NCBI RefSeq assembly: GCF_001570945.1
Contig: NZ_BCSQ01000028.1
Span: 1 to 45,438, forward strand
Length of the DNA stretch: 45,438 nucleotides
Reading direction: 5' to 3'
Source of the DNA: Janibacter anophelis NBRC 107843
GTDB taxonomy: Bacteria > Actinomycetota > Actinomycetes > Actinomycetales > Dermatophilaceae
Below, in pieces: positions 34,569-42,610 of the stretch. The notes below the pieces were generated by a model. That model saw only the letters and a list, made by a program, of their open reading frames with translations. It did not search any database and was not told the DNA's origin. How positions within the stretch are numbered: the stretch's first letter is position 1; every line of letters starts with the position of its first letter. The translations under genes were made by a program, and so were the position numbers.

Positions 34569-34621
34569 CGGGCGCCCTCCTTGGTCGTCGTGGCTGCAGT
34601 ATGCCCGTCGGGGGCGACACC

Positions 34622-34627
34622 TACACT
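34622..34627 (+). promoter_or_regulatory. -10 box of the DUF3046 gene (leaderless)
   Basis: TACACT ends 7 bases before the GTG at 34635, which sets that start rather than an ATG inside or upstream of the promoter. Confidence 0.6.
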
Positions 34628-34634
34628 GCAGGGC

Positions 34635-34889
34635 GTGCGGCTGAGTCACTTCTGGACCCTCATGGAGGACGAGTTCGGGCAGGCCTATGCCCACACGCTC
34701 GCGCGCGGGCACGTCGTGCAGGCCCTCGGCGACCGCACGGTCACCGCCGCGCTGGACGAAGGGGAGTCCCCGCGCCTGGTGTGGGAGGCCCTGTGCGAGG
34801 ACCTCGACGTCCCGCCGCACCGCCGGCTCGGCCTCGACCGGCCGCCGATGGAGGTCCCGCCGGAGATCGCGAACGAGGTGCCCGAGTGA
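34635..34889 (+). CDS. DUF3046 protein
   Basis: An 84-residue acidic protein that begins RLSHFWTLMEDEFGQAYAHTLARGHV and continues ALGDRTVTAALDEGESPRLVWEALCEDLDVP. This is the DUF3046 family, found in actinobacteria, usually near recA. No function is established. The GTG at 34635 follows a TACACT -10 box by 7 bases. The stop overlaps the GTG of the ABC ATPase gene as GTGA, so in this genome it leads an exporter operon, and recA is 2.8 kb further on instead of adjacent. Confidence 0.88.
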   Translation: MRLSHFWTLMEDEFGQAYAHTLARGHVVQALGDRTVTAALDEGESPRLVWEALCEDLDVPPHRRLGLDRPPMEVPPEIANEVPE

Positions 34890-35809
34890 GCATCCTGCTG
34901 CGCGCCCGAGGCCTGACCAAGACCTTCGGCGACTTCACCGCCGTCGACGGCATCGACGTCGAGGTCCGGCAGGGGGAGTCCTTCGGCTTCCTCGGGCCCA
35001 ACGGTGCCGGCAAGTCCTCGACGATGAAGATGGTGGCCGCCACCTCACCCCCGAGCGGCGGCGAGCTGAGCATCTTCGGGCTCGACCCGGTGACCGACGG
35101 CGCCGCCGTGCGCGCCCGCCTGGGCAACTGCCCGCAGCAGGACAACCTCGACGAGGAGATCACCGTCGAGGAAAATCTCCACGTCTACGGGCGCTACTTC
35201 GGGCTGCCGAGGTCGGTCATCCGGGAGCGCACCGACGAGCTGCTCGACTTCGCGCAGCTGAGCGAGCGGCGCAAGGACAAGGTCGAGCCGCTCTCGGGCG
35301 GCATGAAGCGGCGCCTGACCATCGCCCGCTCCCTCATCAACAACCCTGAGATCCTCCTGCTCGACGAGCCGACGACCGGGCTGGACCCGCAGGCGCGGCA
35401 CGTGCTGTGGGACCGCCTCTTCCGCCTCAAGCGCCAGGGCGTCACGCTCATCATCACCACGCACTACATGGACGAGGCCGAGCAGCTGTGCGACCGGCTC
35501 GTCGTCATGGACCACGGCCGGATCGTCGCCGAGGGCTCACCGCGCTCGCTCATCGAGACCCACTCCAGCCGTGAGGTGCTCGAGCTGCGCCTCGAGGTCG
35601 ACGACCACCTCGCCGCCGGCGACCTCGTGGCCGGCATCGGGGAGCGCGTCGAGGCGCTGCCCGACCGGCTGCTCCTCTACACCGACCACGGCGACGGTGC
35701 CCTGGAGGCGGTCCACGCCCGTGGCCTGCGGCCGATCAGCGCCATCGTGCGTCGCTCGACGCTCGAGGACGTCTTCCTCCACCTCACCGGACGGACGCTG
35801 GTCGACTGA
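34886..35809 (+). CDS. ABC-2 type exporter, ATP-binding subunit
   Basis: A 307-residue ATPase of the DrrA/NodI type. Walker A GPNGAGKSS is near residue 39, the Q-loop follows in NCPQQDNLDEEITVEENL, the signature LSGGMKRRL is near 137, and Walker B LLLDEPTTGLD near 157. The H-loop TTHYMDEAEQLCDRL and a C-terminal domain with STLEDVFLHLTGRTL complete it, as in drug/lipooligosaccharide exporters. The GTG start overlaps the DUF3046 stop, and the stop overlaps the first permease, so all three transporter genes are coupled. Substrate not predictable. Confidence 0.95.
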   Translation: MSILLRARGLTKTFGDFTAVDGIDVEVRQGESFGFLGPNGAGKSSTMKMVAATSPPSGGELSIFGLDPVTDGAAVRARLGNCPQQDNLDEEITVEENLHVYGRYFGLPRSVIRERTDELLDFAQLSERRKDKVEPLSGGMKRRLTIARSLINNPEILLLDEPTTGLDPQARHVLWDRLFRLKRQGVTLIITTHYMDEAEQLCDRLVVMDHGRIVAEGSPRSLIETHSSREVLELRLEVDDHLAAGDLVAGIGERVEALPDRLLLYTDHGDGALEAVHARGLRPISAIVRRSTLEDVFLHLTGRTLVD

Positions 35810-36624
35810 TGACGACCGTCTCCCGCCACGTCCACGGCGAGCGAACCCCCCTTCGTCCCTCCGAGCGGGTGCGTGCCGTCGCTGGCTACTTCTTCGTCGT
35901 CTACCAGCGCACGTGGCAGGGCTCCCTCTTCAGTCGCTTCGTCTCGCCGCTGCTCTTCCTCCTCGCGATGGGGTTGGGTCTGGGATCGCTCGTCGACGGG
36001 GCCTCCGGTGGTGTCGACGGCGTGCCGTACCTGCTCTTCGTCGCGCCCGGGATGGTCGCGGTGCAGGCGATGATGACCGCCGTCAGCGAGTCGACGTACC
36101 CGGTCTACGGCCTGTTCACGTGGAACCGCATGTACCACTCGATGCTCGCGACGCCGCTCACCGTGAGCGACCTGCTGCTGGGGCACCTGGCGGTCGTCGC
36201 GGCGCAGGGTGGGATCGCGGCCGCGGCCTTCGTGCTCGTGGCGGCGCTCTTCGGCAGCTTCACGTCGTGGTGGGTCCTGCTGGCCGTGCCCGTCGGGGTC
36301 CTCGTGACGCTCGCCTTCGCGGTACCGCTCTTCGGCTTCACGGCCCGGGCGAAGGGGGATTCCTCCTTCAACATCGTCTACCGCCTCGTCATCACGCCGC
36401 TCATGCTCTTCTCCGGGGTCTTCTTCCCCGTGGACCGGCTGCCGGTGCTCCTCGAGGTCCTCGCCTGGGTCACCCCGCTGTGGCACGGCGTCGAGCTGGC
36501 CCGGGCGTGCGCGCACGGTGGGTTCGCTCCCTTCGACCTCGTGCACCTGGTCGTGCTGCTCGTCTTCGTCGCCGTCGGCTGGGTCTACGCCCGCACCGGC
36601 ATGACCCGCAGGCTCGTCACGTGA
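35809..36624 (+). CDS. ABC-2 type permease, subunit 1
   Basis: A 271-residue membrane protein with six predicted helices and the ABC-2 features LLFVAPGMVAVQAMMTAV, STYPVYGLFTWNRMYHSMLATPL and LFSGVFFPVDRLP. The family includes NodJ and DrrB. It shares the STYP/STFNVFxKxKYxxxYxxMLATPL region with the next gene, so the two are paralogues that probably form a heterodimer. The ATG at 35809 overlaps the ATPase stop by one base, and the end overlaps subunit 2 by four bases. Confidence 0.93.
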   Translation: MTTVSRHVHGERTPLRPSERVRAVAGYFFVVYQRTWQGSLFSRFVSPLLFLLAMGLGLGSLVDGASGGVDGVPYLLFVAPGMVAVQAMMTAVSESTYPVYGLFTWNRMYHSMLATPLTVSDLLLGHLAVVAAQGGIAAAAFVLVAALFGSFTSWWVLLAVPVGVLVTLAFAVPLFGFTARAKGDSSFNIVYRLVITPLMLFSGVFFPVDRLPVLLEVLAWVTPLWHGVELARACAHGGFAPFDLVHLVVLLVFVAVGWVYARTGMTRRLVT

Positions 36625-37430
36625 GCGTGCGCACCCGGGTCGCGCCGGTCGCCGTCCTCACGCCCGGTCTGGCGATGTGGCGCTCGGTCGTCGAGCGCAA
36701 TGTCGTGAGCTTCCGTCGGCAGTGGTCGGCCTTCGTCACGGGCTTCGCCGAGCCGGTCTTCTACCTCTTCTCGCTCGGCATCGGCGTCGGCTCGCTCGTG
36801 CCCTTCGTCGTGACCGACGGCGGGAGCGAGGTCTCCTACGCCGCCTTCGTCGCGCCGGCGATGCTCGCCAGCTCGGCGATGAACGGCGCGATCATGGACT
36901 CGACGTTCAACGTCTTCTTCAAGCTCAAGTACGCGCGCATCTACGACGCGATGCTCGCGACGCCGCTCGGGCCGCGCGACATCGCGGTCGGCGAGGTCGC
37001 CTGGTCGCTCATCCGGGGCGGGATCTACGCGCTCGTCTTCTACCTCGTGGCCCTGGCCGTCGGGGTCGTCGAGTCGTGGTGGTCGCTGCTCGCGGTGCCG
37101 GCGGCGGTCTTCATCGGGCTCGCGTTCTCGGCGGTCGGCATGTTCGCGACGACCTTCATGCGCTCGTGGGTCGACTTCGACTGGGTCATGCTCGTCATCC
37201 AGCCGCTCTTCCTCCTCTCGGCCACGTTCTTCCCGCTCGGCACCTACCCGGGCTGGGCGCAGCCGATCGTCATGGCGACCCCGCTCTACCACGGTGTCGC
37301 GCTGGAGCGGGGGCTCATGCTCGGCGAGGTCGGGTGGGGCGTGCTGTGGCACGTCGCATATCTCGTCGTGCTCGGCGTCGTCGGCATCTGGGCCACCTCG
37401 CGGCGGATCGAGACCCTGCTGCGCTCCTGA
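36621..37430 (+). CDS. ABC-2 type permease, subunit 2
   Basis: A 269-residue six-helix permease, paralogous to the previous gene (MDSTFNVFFKLKYARIYDAMLATPLGPRDI and FLLSATFFPLGTYPGWAQP). GTG 36621 overlaps the subunit 1 stop as GTGA. Last gene of the DUF3046-ABC operon. The stop is followed directly by a CGAAGGGGG copy at 37433 and then the recA promoter region; no hairpin terminator was seen, so some read-through to recA is possible. Confidence 0.93.
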   Translation: MSVRTRVAPVAVLTPGLAMWRSVVERNVVSFRRQWSAFVTGFAEPVFYLFSLGIGVGSLVPFVVTDGGSEVSYAAFVAPAMLASSAMNGAIMDSTFNVFFKLKYARIYDAMLATPLGPRDIAVGEVAWSLIRGGIYALVFYLVALAVGVVESWWSLLAVPAAVFIGLAFSAVGMFATTFMRSWVDFDWVMLVIQPLFLLSATFFPLGTYPGWAQPIVMATPLYHGVALERGLMLGEVGWGVLWHVAYLVVLGVVGIWATSRRIETLLRS

Positions 37431-37483
37431 GGCGAAGGGGGGAGAGGCACGTCGTCCGGCGTGTCGGCGCGTCGCTCCTTGGC

Positions 37484-37499
37484 TCGAACACGTGTTCGG
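37484..37499. promoter_or_regulatory. LexA (SOS) box upstream of recA
   Basis: TCGAACACGTGTTCGG is one base off the perfect actinobacterial SOS palindrome TCGAAC-N4-GTTCGA. It sits in the spacer between TTGGCT (37479-37484) and TAGCGT (37501-37506), so LexA binding would block that promoter. Confidence 0.92.
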
Positions 37500-37500
37500 G

Positions 37501-37506
37501 TAGCGT
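37501..37506 (+). promoter_or_regulatory. -10 box of the LexA-controlled recA promoter
   Basis: TAGCGT with TTGGCT 16 bases upstream. It gives a leader of about 160 bases. Confidence 0.65.
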
Positions 37507-37566
37507 CGTCCACAGGTGCTCCACCGACGGCACCGGTGTCCACAGCCCCACGGCAGCTGCGGACCG

Positions 37567-37589
37567 TTGTCGGTGGCGGCTCCTAGCGT
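37567..37589 (+). promoter_or_regulatory. PafBC-type (RecA-NDp) promoter of recA
   Basis: TTGTCGGTG (37567-37575), eight bases, then TAGCGT (37584-37589) exactly matches the mycobacterial RecA-NDp consensus TTGTCRGTG-N8-TANNNT. That promoter is activated by PafBC and drives a LexA-independent damage response. It lies about 80 bases before the recA ATG. Confidence 0.88.
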
Positions 37590-37673
37590 CTGACCAGACA
37601 AGCACGAGACGTCCGACTGTGTGGACCTGGTCGCCGGTGGACGCGCCCGACACGATGACAAGGAAGGTGTGGC

Positions 37674-38750
37674 ATGGCTGAGGTCACCGCCATCGACAGC
37701 AAGCTCCACGAGCAAAAGCTCAAGTCCCTCGACAACGTCATGGGCCAGATCGAGAAGCAGCACGGCAAGGGCGCGGTGATGCGCCTGGGCGACGACGTGC
37801 GCCCGCCCATCGCGGTCATCCCGACGGGTGCGATCGCGCTCGACGTGGCCCTCGGCATCGGCGGCCTGCCCCGCGGCCGGGTCGTCGAGGTCTACGGCCC
37901 GGAGTCCTCCGGTAAGACGACCGTGGCCCTGCACGCCGTGGCCAACGCCCAGCGCGCCGGCGGCATCGCCGCCTTCATCGACGCCGAGCACGCGCTCGAC
38001 CCCGAGTACGCCAAGAAGCTCGGTGTCGACACCGACGCCCTCCTCGTCAGCCAGCCCGACACCGGTGAGCAGGCGCTCGAGATCGCCGACATGCTCATCC
38101 GCTCGGGTGCGCTCGACATCATCGTCATCGACTCCGTCGCGGCGCTCGTGCCGCGCGCCGAGATCGAGGGCGAGATGGGTGACAGCCACGTGGGTCTGCA
38201 GGCCCGGCTGATGAGCCAGGCGCTGCGCAAGATCACCGGTGCGCTCAACAGCTCCGGTACGACGGCGATCTTCATCAACCAGCTCCGCGAAAAGATCGGC
38301 GTCATGTTCGGCTCGCCCGAGACGACCACGGGTGGCAAGGCGCTGAAGTTCTACGCCTCGGTCCGCCTCGACGTGCGCCGCATCGAGACGCTCAAGGACG
38401 GCACCGACCCGGTCGGCAACCGCACCCGCGTCAAGGTCGTGAAGAACAAGGTCTCCCCGCCGTTCAAGCAGGCCGAGTTCGACATCCTCTACGGGCAGGG
38501 CATCTCCCGGGAGGGCGGCCTGATCGACATGGGCGTCGAGCACGGGTTCATCCGCAAGGCCGGCGCCTGGTACACCTACGAGGGCGACCAGCTGGGCCAG
38601 GGCAAGGAAAACGCGCGCAAGTTCCTCAAGGACAACCCGCAGCTCGGCGAGGAGATCGAGGTCAAGATCAAGACCAAGCTCGGCATCGGTGTCCAGCCCG
38701 AGCCCGAGGCGGAGGCCGACGCCCCGGCCGAGGTCCCGGTCGACTTCTGA
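37674..38750 (+). CDS. recA: Recombinase RecA
   Basis: RecA forms filaments on single-stranded DNA for strand exchange and triggers LexA self-cleavage. The 358-residue protein shows [18 protein letters not shown], Walker A GPESSGKT near residue 75, Walker [37 protein letters not shown], and [21 protein letters not shown]. The C-terminus is acidic as usual, and there is no intein. The ATG at 37674 has the ribosome site AAGGAAGG. Two promoters precede it, one under LexA and one of the PafBC type, as in mycobacteria. recX follows after four bases. Confidence 0.99.
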   Translation: MAEVTAIDSKLHEQKLKSLDNVMGQIEKQHGKGAVMRLGDDVRPPIAVIPTGAIALDVALGIGGLPRGRVVEVYGPESSGKTTVALHAVANAQRAGGIAAFIDAEHALDPEYAKKLGVDTDALLVSQPDTGEQALEIADMLIRSGALDIIVIDSVAALVPRAEIEGEMGDSHVGLQARLMSQALRKITGALNSSGTTAIFINQLREKIGVMFGSPETTTGGKALKFYASVRLDVRRIETLKDGTDPVGNRTRVKVVKNKVSPPFKQAEFDILYGQGISREGGLIDMGVEHGFIRKAGAWYTYEGDQLGQGKENARKFLKDNPQLGEEIEVKIKTKLGIGVQPEPEAEADAPAEVPVDF

Positions 38751-38754
38751 GTCG

Positions 38755-39360
38755 ATGAGCGAGCACGACACCGGGACCGCCGCACGCACGCTCGAAGGGC
38801 TGCGCGCGGCGGTCTCCGCCATCGAGGAGGAGGGCCCGCCACCGCCGGACCCCCGCAGCAGCGAGGGTGACGCCGACGCCGACCCCCATGCCGTGGCGCG
38901 CGCGGTCGTCCTGCGCCTGCTCACCGGCTCCCCCAAGTCGCGCGCCGAGCTGGACAAGGCGTTGCGCCGCAAGGGCTGTCCCGACGACGTGGCGGCCGAG
39001 GTGCTCGACCGCTTCGAGCAGGTCGGGCTGGTCGACGACGAGGCGTACGCCCAGGCCTTCGTCCGGTCCAAGCAGGCCGGGAGGGGCCTGGCGCGACGGG
39101 CCCTGACCCATGAGCTGCGGGCGAAGGGGGTCGACGACGAGGTCGCCGCGGCGGTCCTCGACGAGGTCGACCCGGAGGACGAGCGGGCCCGCGCCCACGA
39201 GCTCGTCGCGAAGAAGTTGCGCTCCATGCACGGCCTGGACCGGGCAGTGCAGACCCGTCGGCTCGCCGGCATGCTCGCCCGCAAGGGCTATGACGGCGAG
39301 GTGTCCCGCCGCGTGATCAACGAGGCGCTCGACACCTTGCCGGAGCACCAGCGCGACTGA
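38755..39360 (+). CDS. recX: RecA regulator RecX
   Basis: RecX binds RecA filaments and limits their growth. The 201-residue protein contains the three-helix repeats of the family: VLRLLTGSPKSRAELDKALRRKG, VGLVDDEAYAQAFVRSKQAGRGLARRAL and LAGMLARKGYDGEVSRRVINEAL. A 45-residue acidic/Pro-rich N-terminus precedes them, as is common in actinobacteria. ATG 38755 is four bases after the recA stop. The stop codon abuts the stop of the convergent PaiB-like gene with no base between, so the two transcripts have no room for a separate terminator. Confidence 0.95.
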   Translation: MSEHDTGTAARTLEGLRAAVSAIEEEGPPPPDPRSSEGDADADPHAVARAVVLRLLTGSPKSRAELDKALRRKGCPDDVAAEVLDRFEQVGLVDDEAYAQAFVRSKQAGRGLARRALTHELRAKGVDDEVAAAVLDEVDPEDERARAHELVAKKLRSMHGLDRAVQTRRLAGMLARKGYDGEVSRRVINEALDTLPEHQRD

Positions 39361-40017
39361 TCACCCGCGCTGCGGCGGCTGGCTCATCCACTCGACGAGC
39401 AGGTCCCGGTTGCTCCCGGCACCGGGTCCGGGCCCATCGGCCGCGACGCCGTCGCGCGCTCCGAGCCGGTCGGCGTCGCTCTTGTGCGCCGAGACCTTGA
39501 ACTTCGCCGTCATCCGCTCCACGGGGATGCGCACCCCGACGATCTGGCGCAGCTGCTCCTCGGTGTACTCCCGCGGCGCCATCCCGACCCGCCACGGCTC
39601 CTCCCGCCCGGCCTCCATGTGGTTGGTCAGGCGGGCGACCGCGGCCCGGACCCAGCGCGGGTCGTCGTGTACCTCGAGCGGGCCCCATGCGTGCACCACG
39701 ACGTAGTTCCACGTCGGCACGGTGCGATGGTGCTGTGCCTTGCTCGGGTACCACGTGGGGGAGATGTAGTGGTCGGCCACGCGAAAGACGGCGAGGCTGC
39801 TCCCTTCGTGTCGTCCCGACGTCCAGAGCGGGTTGGCCCGTGCGACGTGCCCGATGAGCTCGATCCCGTGCTCGGTGCGCTCGGCGAGGAGCGGGAGCAG
39901 GTCGACGTCGGGCGTGGTGCCGTCATGGGTGACGAGGGAGGCGAGGGGGTGCGCGGCGATAACCTCGAGCACGAGGTCCTCGTCGTCCACGGCATCGTGG
40001 TCGGGCAAGTACGGCAT
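39361..40017 (-). CDS. PaiB-family FMN-binding negative regulator-like protein
   Basis: A 218-residue protein of the PaiB family (split-barrel flavin-binding fold). Motifs include HPLASLVTHDGTTPDVDLLPLL, GHVARANPLW, FRVADHYISPTWYPSKAQHHRTVPTWNYVVVHAWG, and the C-terminal VGVRIPVERMTAKFKVSAHKSDADR. In Bacillus, PaiB affects sporulation and degradative enzyme genes; the direct function in other bacteria is not clear and DNA binding is unproven. ATG 40017 follows a TAGACA -10 box by 6 bases (40024-40029), a leaderless start. It converges with recX without a gap. Confidence 0.9.
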   Translation of the reverse strand: MPYLPDHDAVDDEDLVLEVIAAHPLASLVTHDGTTPDVDLLPLLAERTEHGIELIGHVARANPLWTSGRHEGSSLAVFRVADHYISPTWYPSKAQHHRTVPTWNYVVVHAWGPLEVHDDPRWVRAAVARLTNHMEAGREEPWRVGMAPREYTEEQLRQIVGVRIPVERMTAKFKVSAHKSDADRLGARDGVAADGPGPGAGSNRDLLVEWMSQPPQRG

Positions 40018-40023
40018 GACGCG

Positions 40024-40029
40024 TGTCTA
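40024..40029 (-). promoter_or_regulatory. -10 box of the PaiB-like gene (leaderless)
   Basis: TAGACA on the minus strand ends 6 bases before the ATG at 40017. Confidence 0.55.
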
Positions 40030-40072
40030 GCAGCCGAGGCGCGGATGTGCACCGTCGGGAGGCACTCGTGCG

Positions 40073-40078
40073 TAGTGT
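40073..40078 (+). promoter_or_regulatory. -10 box of the ATP-grasp operon (leaderless)
   Basis: TAGTGT ends 7 bases before the GTG at 40086 and selects that start over in-frame codons upstream. Confidence 0.6.
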
Positions 40079-40085
40079 GGGCGCC

Positions 40086-41690
40086 GTGACCGACAACGAC
40101 TCTCTCTTCGGGACCTACGCACCCGGCGCGGCATGGGACGAGATGGTGGGTGAGGGCGGCGAGCCCCGTCAGCCGTACAAGCCGGTCCACCACACCCTGC
40201 GCTCCATGGAGCCTCGGGAGCTGAAGGACCGCGCCGACGCCCTCGCCCGCATGTTCTTCGACCAGGGCGTGACCTTCGACCATGCGGGCGAGGAGCGGCC
40301 CTTCCCGCTCGACGCCGTCCCACGGGTCATCGAGGCCGACGCCTGGCAGGCCGTCGAGCGCGGTGTCGCGCAGCGGGTCAAGGTCCTCGAGGCCTTCCTC
40401 GACGACATCTACAGCCGCGCGAGCGGGCTGCCGCGTGCGGTCGAGGACGGCATCGTCCCGTGGAAGCTGATCTCCACGTCGAGCCACTACCACCGGGCCG
40501 TCACCGGCCTGCGGCCGCCCAACGGCGTACGGGCCCACGTCAGCGGCATCGACCTCATCCGCGACGAGGAGGGCGCCTTCCGCGTCCTCGAGGACAACGT
40601 GCGCGTCCCCTCGGGTGTCTCGTACGTCATCGCCAACCGCCGCGCGATGACCAATGCCTTCCCCGAGGCCTTCGCCACCATGCGCATCCGCCCGGTCCAC
40701 GACTACCCGCGCATGCTGCTGCAGGCACTGCGCGCATCCGCGCCCGAAGGGAGGGCCGACCCCACCGTCGTCGTCCTCACCCCGGGCGTCTACAACAGCG
40801 CCTACTTCGAGCACACGCTCCTCGCGCGGATGATGGGCGTCGAGCTCGTCGAGGGGCGCGACCTCGTGGTGCGCGGCGGTGAGGTGCGCATGCGCACCAC
40901 CCACGGCGAGGAGCGGGTCGATGTCATCTACCGGCGCATCGACGACGACTTCCTCGACCCCGTCCACTTCCGCCGGGACTCCATGCTCGGTGTCACCGGC
41001 CTGATCTCCGCGGTCCGTGCCGGCCGGGTCACGCTCGCCAACGCGATCGGCAACGGCGTCGCCGACGACAAGCTCGTCTACTCGTACGTGCCGGACCTGA
41101 CGCGCTACTACCTCGACGAGGACCCGATCCTGCCCAACGTCGACACCTACCGCCTCAACGAGCCGGACGCCCTGCAGGAGGTCCTCGGGCGCCTCGACGA
41201 GATGGTGACCAAGCCGGTCGACGGCTCCGGTGGCAAGGGCCTGGTCATCGGCCCCGCCGCGTCCGGCCCCGAGCTCGACGAGCTGCGGGCGAAGCTGCAG
41301 GAGGACCCCCGCGGGTGGATCTCCCAGCCGGTCGTCCAGCTCTCGACCGTGCCGACCCTCATCGACGGCAGACTGCGTCCCCGGCACGTCGACCTGCGGC
41401 CCTTCGCGGTCAACGACGGCAACGACGTGCAGGTGCTCCCGGGCGGGCTCACCAGGGTCGCGCTGCCCGAGGGGCAGCTCGTCGTCAACTCCAGCCAGGG
41501 CGGCGGGTCCAAGGACACCTGGGTCCTCGCCGGGCGGTACAACCGGCTGCCGCACGCCGAGGACGAGCGCGAGGTCATCTTCCTCGGCACGGGCACCGGC
41601 TCCCACGAGCGGGAGGCGACCCCGGCGCAGAGTCAGTCGCAGAGCCAAGGCCAAGGCGCCCCCCACGACCCGAGCGAGGAGGAGCTGTGA
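40086..41690 (+). CDS. Circularly permuted type-2 ATP-grasp protein
   Basis: A 534-residue enzyme of the DUF404/DUF407 (circularly permuted ATP-grasp) family, predicted to make an amide bond between a carboxylate and an amine with ATP. Recognisable parts are YKPVHHTLRSMEPRELKDRAD, SGIDLIRDEEGAFRVLEDNVRVPSGVSYV, DVIYRRIDDDFLDPVHFR, and KPVDGSGGKGLVIGP. The GTG at 40086 is preferred because a TAGTGT -10 box ends 7 bases before it. The stop overlaps the alpha-E gene by one base. Together with alpha-E and the transglutaminase this is a conserved three-gene set proposed to ligate and trim a peptide or peptide-like tag; the product is not known. The C-terminus ends in a Gln/Ser run. Confidence 0.9.
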   Translation: MTDNDSLFGTYAPGAAWDEMVGEGGEPRQPYKPVHHTLRSMEPRELKDRADALARMFFDQGVTFDHAGEERPFPLDAVPRVIEADAWQAVERGVAQRVKVLEAFLDDIYSRASGLPRAVEDGIVPWKLISTSSHYHRAVTGLRPPNGVRAHVSGIDLIRDEEGAFRVLEDNVRVPSGVSYVIANRRAMTNAFPEAFATMRIRPVHDYPRMLLQALRASAPEGRADPTVVVLTPGVYNSAYFEHTLLARMMGVELVEGRDLVVRGGEVRMRTTHGEERVDVIYRRIDDDFLDPVHFRRDSMLGVTGLISAVRAGRVTLANAIGNGVADDKLVYSYVPDLTRYYLDEDPILPNVDTYRLNEPDALQEVLGRLDEMVTKPVDGSGGKGLVIGPAASGPELDELRAKLQEDPRGWISQPVVQLSTVPTLIDGRLRPRHVDLRPFAVNDGNDVQVLPGGLTRVALPEGQLVVNSSQGGGSKDTWVLAGRYNRLPHAEDEREVIFLGTGTGSHEREATPAQSQSQSQGQGAPHDPSEEEL

Positions 41691-42610
41691 TGCTCAGCCG
41701 GATCGCCGACTCCCTCTTCTGGATCGGTCGCTACATCGAGCGCGCCGACGGAACCGCCCGGATCGTCGACGTCCTGCGCCTGCAGCTGCTCGAGGACCCT
41801 GCGGCCGACGAGCAGACCGCGTGCACGATGGTGCTGCGCGGAATCATGGGCTACGACGACATCGGTGAGGTCGACTACGCGGGGACCAGTCGCCGACTCG
41901 TCTTCGACGCCGGCAACCCCAACGCGGTCTCGGGCTCCTGGCACGCCGCCCGCGAAAACGCGCGCCGCGCCCGCGAGACGGTCTCCACCGAGATGTGGGA
42001 GGCGATCAACACGACCTACCACCGGTGGAACTCCTTCACCCCCGGTCGCGCCACCCAGCACCACCTCGGGTGGGTGCGTGAGCGCGCGGCCCTGCTCGAC
42101 GGGTTGACCGACACGACGATGAGCCACGACGACGCGTGGGACTTCCTGGTCCTGGGCCGGGCCCTGGAGCGCGCCGACATGACCGCGCGCCTCGTGGCCA
42201 CCGGCGCGAGCGACCTCGGGCCCGGCTGGGGTTCGGTCCTGGCCAGCTGCGGCGCCCAGCAGGCGATGCTGCGCACGATGCGCGGGGTCGTGACCGACCG
42301 CACGGCGGCGGCCTTCCTCACCCTCGACCGACGCTTCCCGCGCTCGGTCATCGCGGCGCTCAAGGAGGCGGAGGACCGGTTGATCAACCTCTCGCCGGAC
42401 AAGGACCGCGTCGGGTTCTCCGACGAGGCCCGCCGCATCCTCGGGCAGACCCGCACCGCGCTGGAGTTCAGCAACCCCGACCGGGTGCTGCACGACCTGC
42501 CGGAGCGGATGCAGGAGGTCCAGGAGGCCGTCATGGCGGCCTCGGACGCGATCGGTGCGCGGTACTTCATGTCAGCGCCCGTGCAGGAGTGGAGCGGAGA
42601 GATCGTATGA
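41690..42610 (+). CDS. Alpha-E domain protein (DUF403)
   Basis: A 306-residue helical protein. It starts MLSRIADSLFWIGRYIERAD, the signature of alpha-E proteins, and contains NARRARETVSTEMWEAINTTYHRW and FLVLGRALERADMTARL, rich in Glu/Arg pairs. Alpha-E is found next to circularly permuted ATP-grasp enzymes and is thought to be their partner, possibly carrying the substrate. The ATG at 41690 shares a base with the ATP-grasp stop, and the stop overlaps the transglutaminase gene in ATGA. No catalytic residues are established for the family. Confidence 0.92.
   Translation: MLSRIADSLFWIGRYIERADGTARIVDVLRLQLLEDPAADEQTACTMVLRGIMGYDDIGEVDYAGTSRRLVFDAGNPNAVSGSWHAARENARRARETVSTEMWEAINTTYHRWNSFTPGRATQHHLGWVRERAALLDGLTDTTMSHDDAWDFLVLGRALERADMTARLVATGASDLGPGWGSVLASCGAQQAMLRTMRGVVTDRTAAAFLTLDRRFPRSVIAALKEAEDRLINLSPDKDRVGFSDEARRILGQTRTALEFSNPDRVLHDLPERMQEVQEAVMAASDAIGARYFMSAPVQEWSGEIV

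Noticed and set aside
36585-39284. 899-codon minus-strand open frame across the permease, recA and recX
   Set aside because: Shadow of recA and recX, with low-complexity Arg/Leu/Asp-rich translation and no start signals.
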